NCBI GenBank assembly: GCA_026261815.1
Contig: JAMPIT010000434.1
Coordinates: forward strand, 14,319,001-14,383,000
From: Monarcha castaneiventris obscurior
Lineage: Eukaryota; Chordata; Aves; Passeriformes; Monarchidae
Length of the DNA stretch: 64,000 bases
Direction of reading: 5' to 3'
Each line of letters starts with the position of its first letter. Within the stretch, counting starts at the first letter, position 1. Shown here in pieces: positions 12,903-26,118 of the stretch. Position numbers and translations under genes: made by a program. Below the pieces are notes generated by a model, which searched no databases, was not told the DNA's origin, and saw only the letters and a list, made by a program, of their open reading frames with translations.

Positions 12903-15900
12903 TGAGGCCTCTTACCCACCATCTCCAAAACTACTAAATGCAAGAATGAGGACAGAAAAAGTAATGAGCACTGGCAGAGCTCAAGAAATTCAGATGAGCA
13001 TTTTTATGGATTTTGGAGAGCTCACTCCATCTCTGTCCCCACAGACAGAAATAATCTTTTCACAGAGGAGAATTTGCTCTTTTGTGTTGCAGAAAAAGCA
13101 GCCTGAAGGACCATGTAGGTGTTCTGACATTTCAGTCATGATGCTTGCTGCATTTGTGAAGAAACAGAGATGTGGTTGATTTCCATCAAAGTATTCCTCT
13201 CAGCTAAGCTCACAGCTTCTCAGTGCCTTTGTAAGTGATCCTCTACAGGCATATAAGAGAACTGGGGACAGTATGGATTTTCATGGAAAGCAGGAAAGGA
13301 AGACCCTTAAAAGAGGAGTCTCAAATGTGTCCATCAGAGGACATAGGGTAAGGAATAACTAGAACCTCTGTAATATGATTAATCTTCTTGAGTTATTGAA
13401 GTGTCTTAGCAATACTTCTGTGTCAAGAGTTGCAGAGACATTCAGCAGGATAAGCAATGTGTTTTGTACTCTGCCCTTCCCCAGGAAGTTTTTTAATTGC
13501 TGTGGTGATGTCTGTGCTGTATCCTACATTGAACAGAGAGCCCAAGATATCGAAGATAATGGGTAGTGTTACATATCATAGGAATTTTGGAGTAACTCCT
13601 TCTTGCTTAATTTTCCTGTACTTGGAAGGACGGAGGTAGGATGTAGTATAGTTAGAGAGACTCTCTGGGATGAGTAATAGCACTTTGCTGTCTGATCCTC
13701 TGAAGCTGCCTTTACGTATGTCCATTTGTCGTGCACAGAGCTATTTCTCATGATTGTGTATGATGCCTCTGTCTCTGTGGCTCTGGTGTTCCTCAAAGGT
13801 TTCAGCTGATGCTAAATCATGGAAAATATGCTCTGGTCAGGTGTGGAAATTTTGGTGCTGTTACTTCACAAAAATAGGATAGATGAAGGCCAGCAGCAGG
13901 CTGGTGCTGGAACTGTGTGCTCTGATCACACACAGGGAGCAGAAGGGACAGCTTAGGGTTCTCTTTGTTCTCCCATAACTTTCTCTTCTCTTCTTGAAGA
14001 AATCACATACACTTTCCTTCCACTTCAGTCTGCTGGTACATTCAAGTGTAACAACCTGACCTTTAAATTTCAGCGTTCAAAGGCTTTGATTCCCTCTGGT
14101 TTTAACACTATGTAATGAGTGGGGCTATGCAGCTCTATTGTTTGATCTTATCTTGTGGAATGGTTGGTAGTTCCCAGATTCCGTGTTCAGAACTGGGATG
14201 CCTATCTGTGTCAGACTGGCAATGGTAATCAGCACCTAGAGTCAGCATTTAACACTGTTTCAGGGTTCAGTCCTCTCAACAGGAGTCTGCTACAAAACAT
14301 ACTGGAATCGAGACTTATTTATAAATAAAGCAACAGAACACAGTTATTACTTTGCGTGTTTGCATTAAATTTAACTGCACTTCAAACTCTATGCTGTATT
14401 CAAAAATTGAACTGAGTGAAACCTACAATTAATCACAGAAATTCATAAGGTAACTTGAAAAATGCAACTTGCTCTTCCTAAAATATATTTTTCACACAAG
14501 ATGTGCTGATGTATGTGATTAGTTATGCTGTACTCTGCTCATTTTGTATGCCTTATCCCTGCTTGTCTTTGCAAAGATGAATGTGTTCATATCTAAATAC
14601 AATCTCTTGTTAACAATGATGTACTGAAAAAAAAAAAGAAGACAGACTGCTGTTACAATTACATCCCCATGGTAACAAAAATGGTACATCATGAGGCTCT
14701 TACACATATTTATAATCTCAGCTTCTTTTTCCTGGAACTCGGCAAAAGCCACTTCTCCAGCCCACTGCCAGGACAAAGCCCTGGTGCAGCCAATGGCAGC
14801 ACAACTCTCAGACCTAACAGTGCTTATCTGGAACACAAAGACTTTCCTACATCCTAATAAGACTCCTCACACAGATGGTTTGCTCAGAGTTAAGGTCACT
14901 CTTTTATGCTCTTTCTGCAGCAGCTTTTTGCCGGGATGGATTTGCATCCATCTGGGGAGACCTGCATATGGTCTGAGCAAACTGCCTTTCTTTTAAAGCA
15001 ATATAAAGTAACTGGGGAGAAAGCAAATGTTTTTTGCAAAAGCATGTAAGATGAGTTGGTGTGGAGAAAATGCTGGCCTTTTTCAGACACAAACAGCGCA
15101 AGTTATAAAAAAAAAAGCAAAACAAACACCCCCCTCAGAGTTCACCTGAATTAGGTTAAGCAAAGTAATCTGACTCCTTATCTCGTACTCCAAACTCAAC
15201 CTTAACCCACGTAAAATTCAAATTGTATTTTTCTAATTTTTAAGAAAAAAAATGAGATATTCAAAAAGCCAAAAATGAACATCTACTCCTATTCTCCTAT
15301 CCCAGCAGCACAGAATGCTCTAGTAATATTTTAGCATTTTAACTTCAGAAACCTTTCAACTTCCACAGAACTTTAGCTCGAAGCAGAAGCATACTTGTCT
15401 GTTGTATTCAGGTTTACCTCCTCACTGTTTTGTTTCACTCCATGTACACCTGAACAGTGCATGGGACAGAGGAACTCCAGGCTTCAATACCTGTGCAGAA
15501 CAGATACCTGAAAATCCTCGTTTTTTTCAGACTTCCAAATAGGTAAAACTACAGTTACTAAGTCTGAATTATAACTGTGTGTAAGCTCATAGTAAACCTT
15601 ATATTAAATATGTGCTGGCTCAAGTGTTAGACACAGACCAGGACTGTAAACTAGAGCACCTGTCCACCACTCTCGCCTGGAGGTTTCCTTTCCTCCTCTT
15701 CCATTCCCTGCTTCCCAGCTGCTTGATGCTGTTCCTCAGGAGTGTGGCCTAGTGCCTTGCAGACCACCCTACTGCAGTTTCCATCCCATGGAAGCAGGAG
15801 CTTGCTGTGGCTCAAGCACAGCCTCTGCACCCCCTGTCCCAGGACCCCCTGCACCCGGCACCACGGGCTGCTTTCCATCCACACTGAGCTCACACTGCTC

Positions 15901-18900
15901 TGCTCAGCCTGGCCCTTCTCTCGGTAGGAGTGAAACCAGCCCAAATCAGGAAAATGCTAAAGATTTAGGGGACTTCAATAAACTTTACTCAGTGTATCAC
16001 AAATTAATATGAGGAGGAGGTGTCCCTAGATGGAAATTCTGCCTGTTTCCCATAAATAACACTTAAGTATCACAGTTAGCCCCAGAATAGCTATTTATTG
16101 CCTTGTTCCTCATTAAATTTACAGTTCAAAGTCACTTTCTTAAAAAATCAAAACAGATAATGGCAGCAATCTCTTCCAGTCTGTGCTATCTCTATCAAGA
16201 AAACTCTACTTTTCCCAGTCAGGAGCAATTCTCCTGAGCCATTCTTTATATCAAAGACCTCCAGCATGCAGACTGTATGAAGAGCCATTTGTATGCCATC
16301 CATCACAAATCTAATAAACCTAAGAGCTCAGTGGAAGTTTTCAAATTTCATTTTAATTAACTACTCACATTTTGGTTGGCCTTTATAGTTTGATTAAAAA
16401 AAGCTAGAAAAAATTAAATCAAAGATCAAGAAGCACACCAAGTAATGAAGACATTCTCAGGCTGGGTTTTGGAGACTTCACTATAAAACTCACCTTAATG
16501 CTACAGGAGATACTTAACTAAATCCTGAGCACAGCTGCAATTATCCCTAAAGGTCTGAAGGAGCCAGAGTCTGAGTTAGCAGGTGGCAAGAGTCAGGCAG
16601 GCATCATCCTAGCTGTGAAGGTGCCTCAGGCTAAATATGCTTTGCAGTGGAATGTGGAAAAGAAGGTGATGTCCTAAAAATCTTCAGCTTTCATTAACAT
16701 CACTAGTTAGGGGCCGAGTATAAAATAATGAGGACCCACTTCCAGGAGGTTCTTTGCACCAACAGAATCAGGGCACATTAGCAGCTGATGTGAAGGGAGT
16801 GGCCCTCGTTTTACATTAACACCCCAAGGCCAGGTCACGCAGAACTGGCACAACATCCTGACTGTGCTGTTTAACTCTGGCTGAACAACAGTTTGCAACA
16901 GTTGCTGTAGTTTTAAGGAGCCTCGCTTTCCCAGCAGGAGGTTGTACCACTACAAGATTAAGTCATAAATGCCAGAACTCTGCTTTTATACAAAAATGTC
17001 ACTGGTATGGCAAAAGTCAGAACACCAAATAAAAATGTGTGTTTAAGTTTGAAATTATGTCAAAAAATGCTGTGCAACAGTGAAAATTTGTATTTTTCAC
17101 TTCTAACATTTTATTGAATAATGTTCTGTCTTTTGCACCTATTTTTAAGAAATCAGAAACATTCTGTGGTCTGTTCCTGATGTTGAATCTCACATGCTGG
17201 ACCATGGAATATTATTAATATTATTTATGCAGTGGGAATAACTGTTTACACAGCATTTTCTGCATAATTGGAAATATGTGCTGTAAGCTCAGTCAAAATA
17301 ATTTTACTGTATAAAAAGGTCTATTGCTGACCACTGGAGAAGTGAAGGGTAGTTGCACTGGCCTATTTCTTTCATGGTGAAAGGGAAGTCAGGTAGGGAA
17401 GTGGCATCAGGAATTCCAAACTTTTATCTCACAAATCATGTACACTGACTTTTTCTTCATTTTTATACTGCTTGAACAACCTGTTTCACATTGACAACTC
17501 TTTGTTTGGCTTTTTATTCCTATACAAATCTCCCCAAAATTCTTAATTCCCTCTACTACATTCTTCAAGATCAAGACTGGCTGCAGCTCCAGCCCACACC
17601 TGTGGGTGATCAGGGATAGTCCTTGGCCAGCAGTTGCAGTCTTCATTTCAGTGTCCCTGCAGAAGCACCAGGACGGCTTTTTTAAGTAACTGATTTTTAT
17701 CCTCACCACTGAAATAGCAAAATTCAATTTTGCCAGCATGACTAAGAAGCCTTGAGCCACCTTTAATAGAAAAGTTTAGATTTAACCTCAGCACATGAGG
17801 AGGGGATATTTGCAATAGACCCCCAGGCCAACTTAGTGTGGGAAGACTGAAAGGTCACTTTGGTGCTCTCAGGGCTGCAGGTGGGGGAAGCTGCAGCAGA
17901 CACTGCTGTGGCCTCTCCTGCAGGCTGGCTCACAGGGTGCTGCTGTGCACCAGCACCACGGGCAGGGATGGGAAGTGCAGCCCTTTCACTACTCTCCATA
18001 ACTTTTGAGGATCTTGGATTCATCCTGTCATTCTGGCTGCCTGAAGTGTGGACATCTTTTGTTACCCAGCCATTTTATGAGTGCTTAACTCACCCTACAG
18101 CCCATCCTCTCAGTACTAACCCTGTAGGAATTCTGGCTTTTTCAGCTGATAGAGTTTAGTGAGCTCAGTGCATGACCTTAAAAGAACAGGAAGAAAACCC
18201 CAAGCTGTGTGAAGCAAAAATTAAACATAACAGGATTTTAAATGACAGGGGGGAAATGTCATTAGGCACAGGTAATTTGACATTGTGGATCAGAAGATGT
18301 TGAGAATGTTTAATGAGCAAGTGCTGAGACAGTAAGAGCTAATGAACTGACTAACCTGCTGGTTTCAGTAGGATGACATTCAAGCACACAAAAGTGAAAA
18401 TCAGTAAAGAAAGTGTCTTAACATGTCTCTCACTGGCTGTCAGGATGTTGTTAACTTCAGACTACAGTTACTAGCTTCAGTTTTGCTAGAGGGTACCAAT
18501 CAGGAACATAGCATTATGTTGTAACAAGCGATGTCTTAAAATGTTCTTATGAAGTCTTTATTAAGGTTCAAAGTAATTGAAGCCCAGTTCAAAGAGCCAT
18601 AACTTCATCTATAATTTAGGTGAGGTTCAACCATGAAAACATAAAAAATCTAAATTTGAAGTGCAGAAATTACAGCTCATAGATTTTAGTCAGGATATCC
18701 CCTTATGCTAGTCCTTTGGGAAGTATGTGCTTCTTGCTAGATGCTGCACATCACTGCATGCCACTCTCTTGGCATACAGTTTTATTTCAGCTATTTTTCC
18801 TGTTGCAGTTGCCACATAGCTTTTCTAGTGTGGATACTGCATGTGCTGAAATCCATTTGAAAGTGTACACATGTCCTTAAAAAGTTAAAAATGTCCAGGC

Positions 18901-21827
18901 TTACACCCTTCACAAAGCATTGTCAAGTTTCTATCTCTTCTTTTAAATATTCTGATGAACACAGGCTAAGGGAAGGATAATTTGAGACTCTTGTGTTTTC
19001 AAAGGTGATCAGTCTGATGGATTGTATAAATTGAAAAAACAGACAAAAGCAGGAGTGGGAACTGGAAGGATGGAGACAGTGCAATTTCCTTCAAAGACTT
19101 GCAGAAATTATTACCTCTACCTTCAAAAATGAATGAAGGACCATTCAAGTCTCCCGATGTCAGCTACTTTCCCTTCATTAACTGCACTGCCACAAAATAC
19201 CATGACAAACAGCCCAGCAGCAATTTGCCATCTGTCCTCTCAGATCCTGACTGCAGTTATGGATAGAGTAGGCCAAAGCAGCCTCCCCCCCACCTCCCAC
19301 TGTGCCAAGGAAACTTAACTCTCCATTAGCAGGGCTACTTGGCCAGTAATAGCAAGCATCCTAAGGCAGCTGGTATGGGGGAAAAACCACACCAATCCAA
19401 ACATGATACAGTGTCTGGTCTTATTATCTGTTGAGAAGGTTCTCCAACACCTCAGATTACACTGTGAAGCCATTTTTCTTTCCTCCTTTATAGCAGAAAG
19501 GGTTTGTAATAGGAGCAACCTTGTTTTTGTTTTCAAAACACACAAAGTGTTCTCTAAGTGTATACAAAATGAAGTGACAAAACCTGGTGAAGTTCTGTGA
19601 AGCATTTCAAGCCCACCCATCATCTTATGGGGAGGTAATGCACAACTGATGAAAAGAGTGTTAATGTAGTTTACCGTGAAGCATTTAAAAGTGTCCAAAA
19701 ACTCTCCTAAGCAGGGAGAAACCCTGCAGGATGTCTCCTGTCCCACCTTTCACCAGCTTTACCTGGGGATACAGAGAGCGACAAACCCTCTAAAATAAGA
19801 ATCTTTCCGCTAGTGATGGGTGAGTCAATCCAATAATGACCAAAATGTTGGAAATTGTTTGCTCCAACAAACAGTATTAAAAACCCAAAACACTGCTGTA
19901 AACCAAGCTTCAGCAGGCAATAAAGTTTTTACAGCTGAGGAGCAATGGCAGGATTTATGATTCAAACACGGATGGAACCTTAAATATAGCGATCCAAGTG
20001 GAAATTACTTAGTTCATATGTAACCCTCTTTCAGGCTCTAAATGCTTCAAATAACAGAAAGAAACACCATGGGCCATGTTCACGCAGGGCTTGTCTTCAC
20101 AGTACAAGTTACATTTGAGTCAGTGCTCTCAGAATAGCCTCTTTGAGCTAGGTTTGAGTGAAAGATCACACTTCAGAATAACTCTTGGCTTTCAGAATAT
20201 GCTTGCAGAGTGTCCTGCATGCCAACCTGTGATGGCTCTGCCATGTGCCTGGCAGTGGCAGGCAGCTGAATCATCCTGCCAGCAGCACAGCTGGTTTAAA
20301 AGTCTGCTGTCCCCCTCAGCTCTGCTACTTTGAGTGCTCAGTGGTTGCTCTCTAGCCTGGGTCTGTGATCTGCACTGATAGCAGAGCTCCTTCCTGCTAC
20401 TCCTAAAGTAGTTCATGTGCCTGTGCTGTGGGCTCAGGCTCTCCCAGCAGATCCCCGCGGCGCAGCATCAGCTTAAGCACCAGCAACACTCCGGCTTCAG
20501 TGCAATCTCTGGCTGCTGAAAAGGACTTTTTGAAACATCACTAATTTAAAGCTGGGGCCATTCATGTGTAGAAAGAGATCACACTGGGAATAAAATGAGA
20601 GTTTAACTCAGGATTTAACCATGCAGGAGTACATGCCATTCAGCTAATAGTCCTGAAACAGGCTTCCCACAACACAATGGATTCTGAATTGCTCTGCACC
20701 TCTGAGTAGCCAGTTATGCCTGTGCAGAGAAACCACACAGCAGTGGTGCTCTTAGCTTTGCTCAGGTGCTGAGCTGGGACACTGCTTTATAGGAACTTGT
20801 CATGTTCACCTGGGACAGCACACAGAGCTTTGAGAAAATGCTATTAAACTTTGGAAGATAAGTTATCATTGCCAGTATTTACATCTCACCTAAAATTGGC
20901 TATGATGAATAGAAACATGTAGATTTTACATGTCCTTAATTCCTCAATAGCCTTTAGTTCATGATGATATGAATGATCTCTTAAGGATTGTTTCTTCATT
21001 CATAAATTAAAGATCCCATGCAAACTAGTTTTGTTGTGCTCTAACACTGTAAGCAGGTTGTTGAGAGAGGTTCCAAATTAATGTTTATGTAGCTAGAGAA
21101 TAACAGCTACTATTGCAAATTAATTACTGCTTTGCCTGGCTGACATCTTCAGCAATGCCTTTACCATGCAGATTCAGTGGAGCTTAATAATGGATTTCTG
21201 AAACCAAATGGTTAGAGACCTGTTTCCCCAGGATGCCATTTAAATTTGTTGTTCACTTGAGATGTTTTGAAAAAGGTTCATGGAGGTGATGAAGCAGAAA
21301 ATAGAGAGAAAAAGTACTGAATGACTAGCTGAGGTCTGTGATTATTTATATTTTTTATTTTACTTTTTGTTTTAAAGCAAGGTAGGAGTGTGCATTTGAG
21401 GGTAGACTTTATTCATGCACATTGGTGACCTTTATCTAAAATCTTTCTACTTGTTTGCATATTGTACATTTAGTTGTGATTATACACAACCTAGTAACAC
21501 TGTCATACATTTACTGATGCCGCTCCTCAAAAGGCTTCTCTTGCTTTAAAAATGCTATTGTCCCTTGCAGGGTATTTGATTTGGCATGCTGTGTAACTTC
21601 CTACTGTTGTGCTGATCTAAAATGGCTGCAATGAAAGGTCTCTCAGGAGTTCTTTTTGGTTAGTAGTTCACAAAACAAGAGCAGAAGAGGAAAGATAATG
21701 ACCTTTAGTAAAGTGTATTATTTTAAAAAGGGGTTTTTTATTGTACAAAATGTGGTTAAACCTTTTTGGCCATTTTTTGGCATTTAGGAACAACATTTAA
21801 GTTCAAGAGTGACAGATTTAAGTTCAG

Positions 21828-21856
21828 AGGTCTAGACATATAAGGTCTAGACATAT
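21828..21856 (+). repeat. 15-bp tandem duplication in intron 2
   Basis: The 14-base string AGGTCTAGACATAT occurs at 21828-21841 and again at 21843-21856, so a 15-bp unit is present twice in tandem. It looks like a recent replication-slippage duplication about 820 bp upstream of exon 3. Confidence 0.85.
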
Positions 21857-22676
21857 GAACAACTCTGCCAGTTGAGGCTGTACAGGTGACTGAATTTCCT
21901 ATGACATTTTCTTAAGACTGCAAATGGAGCTTTAACTGGTATTGGGACAGGGATTGTGTGCTCAGATTGGAAAATGTGGAATACTGACTGCATACATAGT
22001 ATATTCCATTAGCTTCACACAATCCAGGTGGATACTGACACCCACAGAAAAAGGTCACCGGTATTTTCCTGTGTCTGAGAAGTAAAGAATTAAACTCTAC
22101 AACTTTAGCATTAACATGCCTACTGTGTCACCTGAACTTACATCAAATAGTCACAGAAGTCCAGGGGAAAGGCCTTAGAAAAATAATAATATTCTGCCCT
22201 GACAACAGTTTTCTGGTGAAGCTGATGCAACACTTTTTGTATAGTTCTGCTGACATGAGTGGTGCTGCCTGTCTGTTAAGAAGCTCCTCAGAATGGCCTC
22301 AACACCCATCATCTGAGCTTAGCCACGCTTTGCTCATTATTTTTTCTACTGCCTGTGTATGTCCAGTGGATAAGGTTAATTACTGAGAGGGCTGCTCCTA
22401 AGAAAGGTGATACAGACAGCCCCTACTGTAATCTGCCTTGCCTTTGGAGATTCTTTATTGAAGAAGGAGCCCCAGGGAAGAGTCTGGCAGAAAGATACCC
22501 CCAGGAAACAGTTTGACTGACTGTGGTAATATGAAGTTGAAACTGAAAAATAGCTGTGAAAACTTCTGTTGCAGTAAGTAAGTAGCAACAATTCCCATTG
22601 CTTTGAAAGGTACTTTAGCACAAATAGCTATTTTATAATAGTCAAATGTATTTACTGGTATTATCCTTCCTTCCAG

Positions 22677-22721
22677 GATGAAAAGAATCAAGTATTAACG
22701 ACAAATATCTGGCTGCAAATG
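22677..22721 (+). CDS. CHRNA7: CHRNA7 exon 3 (45 bp)
   Basis: A small phase-0 exon encoding residues 66-80, DEKNQVLTTNIWLQM, a strand of the extracellular domain next to the loop D region of the complementary agonist face. The 45-bp length is the expected alpha-7 exon 3 size. The acceptor is TTCCAG ending at 22676 and the donor GTAAGT starts at 22722. Because the length is a multiple of three, skipping would keep frame but remove 15 residues. An inverted repeat begins 79 bp downstream. Confidence 0.97.
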
Positions 22722-22799
22722 GTAAGTTTTGAAATAAAGTATGTTTGTTTTTCCCCTTCAGTCTTAATCTGGCGAGGGGTTTGAATTTTAGAAAACTTT

Positions 22800-22850
22800 C
22801 AGGTCTGTAAAAAACATGAGTTGACTCCTTCTTCCATGTCAGATTTTCTT
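22800..22850 (+). repeat. Left arm of 51/52-nt inverted repeat
   Basis: The reverse complement of this 51-base arm matches 23454-23505 with two substitutions and one single-base gap. Similarity stops abruptly at both ends of the arm. It starts 79 bp after the exon 3 donor junction. See the right arm and the finding for interpretation. Confidence 0.9.
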
Positions 22851-23453
22851 TCCTACCACTAGATACCACAGCAGAGAACTTTGTCCTTATTAACTCATGG
22901 CCAGCATTGCTGGGCAGTAGTCAATTTTCAATCACTTTTTAATAAATGGAACAGATAATAGACTGTTCAAGAACTTTATGAGACTATTTTGAAATTGTTT
23001 TCTCTGAAAGGTTACATTATGACTTAGAATTAACAAGATGCTTCTTAGCATGCTAACTCCTGTGGAGTCCTAATGCATCCACAAACATTTCCACCGTAAG
23101 TTTGTCATGAGCTCTGCAAAGACAGGGTGACATGGAGTTTTCTCCATCTACAGCAGCATGGATGAGAATCTGCCAATAACTGAATTCCCATCAGTATTAC
23201 AGAAACGGAACTGTTTGGTTTAAGTAAAGGTTTACAGAAGATTTTTATTATTCCAGACAATCATGCTGCTTCTGCAGAAACTCTATACCTTTCAGTTTCT
23301 TTTACCAGCTCATTCAGTTTAAATGCATTATTTTTTCTTTTCCTGTAACACTTTCGGTAGAGAACCTCACTGCACTGAGGTGGGCCCTAGGAAACAAATG
23401 AAAGACTCTTCTGATGACCTGTGAGGATAGCATGGCTATTCCATTTATACACG

Positions 23454-23505
23454 AAGAAAATCTGACATGGAAGAAGCAGTCAACTCATGCTTTTTTACAG
23501 GCCTG
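23454..23505 (-). repeat. Right arm of 51/52-nt inverted repeat
   Basis: This 52-base arm is the inverted partner of 22800-22850, about 600 bp away. It could be the right terminal inverted repeat of a small non-autonomous DNA element spanning 22800-23505, whose ends would read CAGGTCTGTAAAA on both sides, or the product of a template-switch inverted duplication. The 8-bp flanks (22792-22799 and 23506-23513) are not alike, so I see no target-site duplication. Confidence 0.9.
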
Positions 23506-25850
23506 TTGTACAGCAAGACTAAAACTGGCAAATATAATATGCTTTTGGCTTTTAACTACAATGATTATAGTTGCTATGATTTCTTACCAGGAAAGGAGAC
23601 AACAATTCTTACTCAAGAGACTATAATTTATTTTCCTTCTCTTTTATCTCACATCATCCTTGTCCTTTTTGAGATTGTCCTTTTTTCCCCTAAGGAAATC
23701 ACAGATTATATTACACATTCTGTATTTCTTTTGATTTATTCACCTGAGCACATACTGGATATAGAGCACATTAAGACTGCAATGAGCAGCTCACTTGGTT
23801 ACTACCAAAAAAGTAGCCACTTGTCATGGCCTGTGTACACATAAAAGTGTTTGCATATTAGCTCTCTACTAATGGTGTTCTAGACAGATTCAAAGCATGC
23901 TTAAGGCTAACATATGTCATTTTATTATTCTAAATGATCTAAGTAAGTTTTTCCCTGGAATCCCTCTCCACTGAATTCTTTGATATATATTTGTGTATAA
24001 CCAGCAATGTATCTTAAATATATTTTACGTAATCATCACCAAAATACTTAAATACAAAAAATAATCTGGGAGAAAGGGGAATATAAATCTAGTATTTATA
24101 CATGCAGACTATTTCATCTGACCACTATCTCCATGGTAATACTGTTCAGCATCAAAATCTAAAACTTGATCCAAGTTACAGCAGGAGCCTTGCCTGGTCA
24201 TACAGGTTGGTCTGAACCCAAGCACCCTGAGCTCTTTGCTATTTTAATCCACATTGAAAGTGCTTCAGCTACAGTAGCTCTAAAGTTAAAGCAAAATGAA
24301 GCAGCTCATGCCCTGCTGGATGGGTGAGCACTTCGTACACAAGGCTAACAGAGCAACTGTAAAATCTGCTTAACATTATCTCTAATCCAGACTTGAATAT
24401 TAAGTTTTCTATTGCCCTTGAACTGTCTTTACGTCACTCAGCATCACCCTGTGCTACAGCATAGTGGCCATGGTAACTCCTAACGTAAGCTGGGATAGGA
24501 AATGATTGGATATGTTGATATCCAGGATGCACTCAGCTGGCAGTGAGCGCAGTGACCTGCTCTGGCAGCTTCTGAGAATGAGTCACCCAAAGCCACGAGA
24601 GCCACGGCTTTCGATGCCTCAGACCTACACAGCTTATTTGCTTACATTGCTGGCCTTTGGGAAAAACAGATGTATCCTGTCGCCTCAGGACTTCTACATT
24701 ACACAAAGATGAAGTGGTAAAAAAATACAGTGACGTGTCTATGAGGAAGTTCATGTAAAACACTTTACTGGGAAAATGTATGTCAAATTTCTGAAAAAAG
24801 ATGAGAAGCAGTTGATCAGCTTACAGAAGCTGTGTATAGATGACTGTGAGCAACGCATGTATCTTAACTAGAAAACTGTGAAAACAAAAACTATGAACAG
24901 AGCCAAATAATTGAAGTTTTCCGTAAAAAAACTATTATCTGTAAAGCAAAAGGAAAAAGCAGTGCACGACTCAGATCTTTTTTCCAGTTTTGCTACAAAT
25001 GCATTGTAAAAAATAAATATAGAAGCACAGGCCAAGAATAAGTATAGTAAACACTTTACAGAAGCTGCATGATGAATGCTATTTGTTGTGTTGAATGCAT
25101 CAAAATGGTCATTTATGCTGTTGTAAAGGCACAAGAATGTATTTGAATACCAGCAGCATGAGGCTAACTGGGGACTCACTTGGTGTATCAAACCAAACCT
25201 TGCCTGTGACAGTAGTGCAAGGAATTAGACCAGTTTGATGTGAATACCCCATGGGAATGACCAATAACATTTACCTCCACAATACCCACTGGCAATTTAT
25301 CCTGACCTTAATGTCTATCAAACATTTTGACAAGGACCACTAGACTGAAGGGGTAAGTGTACTACATTTACTCACCCATTTAAAAGTCTACATTTAAGAA
25401 ATTAACATTTGGCATTGCAAATGTTGGTAAATCTGGACAAGTCTTCACTGTAAGTTACATGATGCCTACAGCCAAGTGAAGTTAGCGTAAACAAGACTAT
25501 GGAGATAGAAGCACATTATAATGAAGCATAGACATTGTAAGAGAAAATTCTGTAAATTTGAACTTTATTCCTTACACCCTTGGTGCACAACAGGAACCAC
25601 CCTAGTATCACGGCAAGTCATTTGCTTAGTAAGGAGTGATGTACAACCTCAATTTCAGGAAAACAGAGCAGCTCATGGTACTATTTCCCTGGAGTGCAGG
25701 AGGTAAGCAGCTTGCTGGGGCGCAGCAGTGCTCAGCTGGCTGCAGGCTGGGGCTCTGCTCTTGTTTATGGCTGTGCACCACCATATGGTGGTGGCAGAGT
25801 GTGGGATTTAGCAGTGCTGAGCTCAGGTCAAAGCCCTGCTGGTGCGACTG

Positions 25851-25884
25851 TGCCAGCCTGCCTGTGCCAGCCTGCCTGTGCCAG
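25851..25884 (+). repeat. 14-bp tandem repeat beside the minisatellite
   Basis: The unit TGCCAGCCTGCCTG is repeated about 2.4 times directly before the 32-bp minisatellite. The two arrays together form a compact GC-rich repeat cluster in intron 3. Confidence 0.85.
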
Positions 25885-25889
25885 CAGCC

Positions 25890-26118
25890 AGGGCTGGGCT
25901 GAAAGGAGCACAGGCAGCCCCGGGGCTGGGCTGAAAGGAGCACAGGCAGCCCCAAGGCTGGGCTGAAAGGAGCACAGGCAGCCCCAGGGCTGGGCTGGAA
26001 GGAGCACAGGCAGCCCCGGGGCTGGGCTGGAAGGAGCACAGGCAGCCCCGGGGCCGGGCTGAAAGGAGCACAGGCAGCCCCAAGGCTGGGCTGAAAGGAG
26101 CACAGGCAGCCCCAGGGC
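25890..26118 (+). repeat. 32-bp GC-rich minisatellite, about 7 copies
   Basis: The core GAAAGGAGCACAGGCAGCC (or its GGAAGG variant) recurs with exact 32-bp spacing: GAAAGG/GGAAGG at 25901, 25933, 25965, 25997, 26029, 26061 and 26093. Variation between units is limited to a few positions (GAAAGG versus GGAAGG; a CC[CA][GA]GG junction). No unit contains a stop in any minus-strand frame, and 32 is not a multiple of three, so several overlapping minus-strand frames stay open and give repetitive spurious proteins. The array ends about 560 bp before exon 4. Confidence 0.95.

Noticed and set aside
22642..22869. Minus-strand peptide similar to one encoded at 23414-23626 plus
   Set aside because: The shared peptide (ENLTWKK and following) is just the translation of the two inverted-repeat arms, and the similarity stops at the arm ends, so this is not a duplicated protein domain.
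25626..26103. Repetitive minus-strand proteins across the intron 3 minisatellite
   Set aside because: The 32-bp unit lacks stops in several frames, so overlapping frames all stay open. This explains the periodic protein without any selection for coding.
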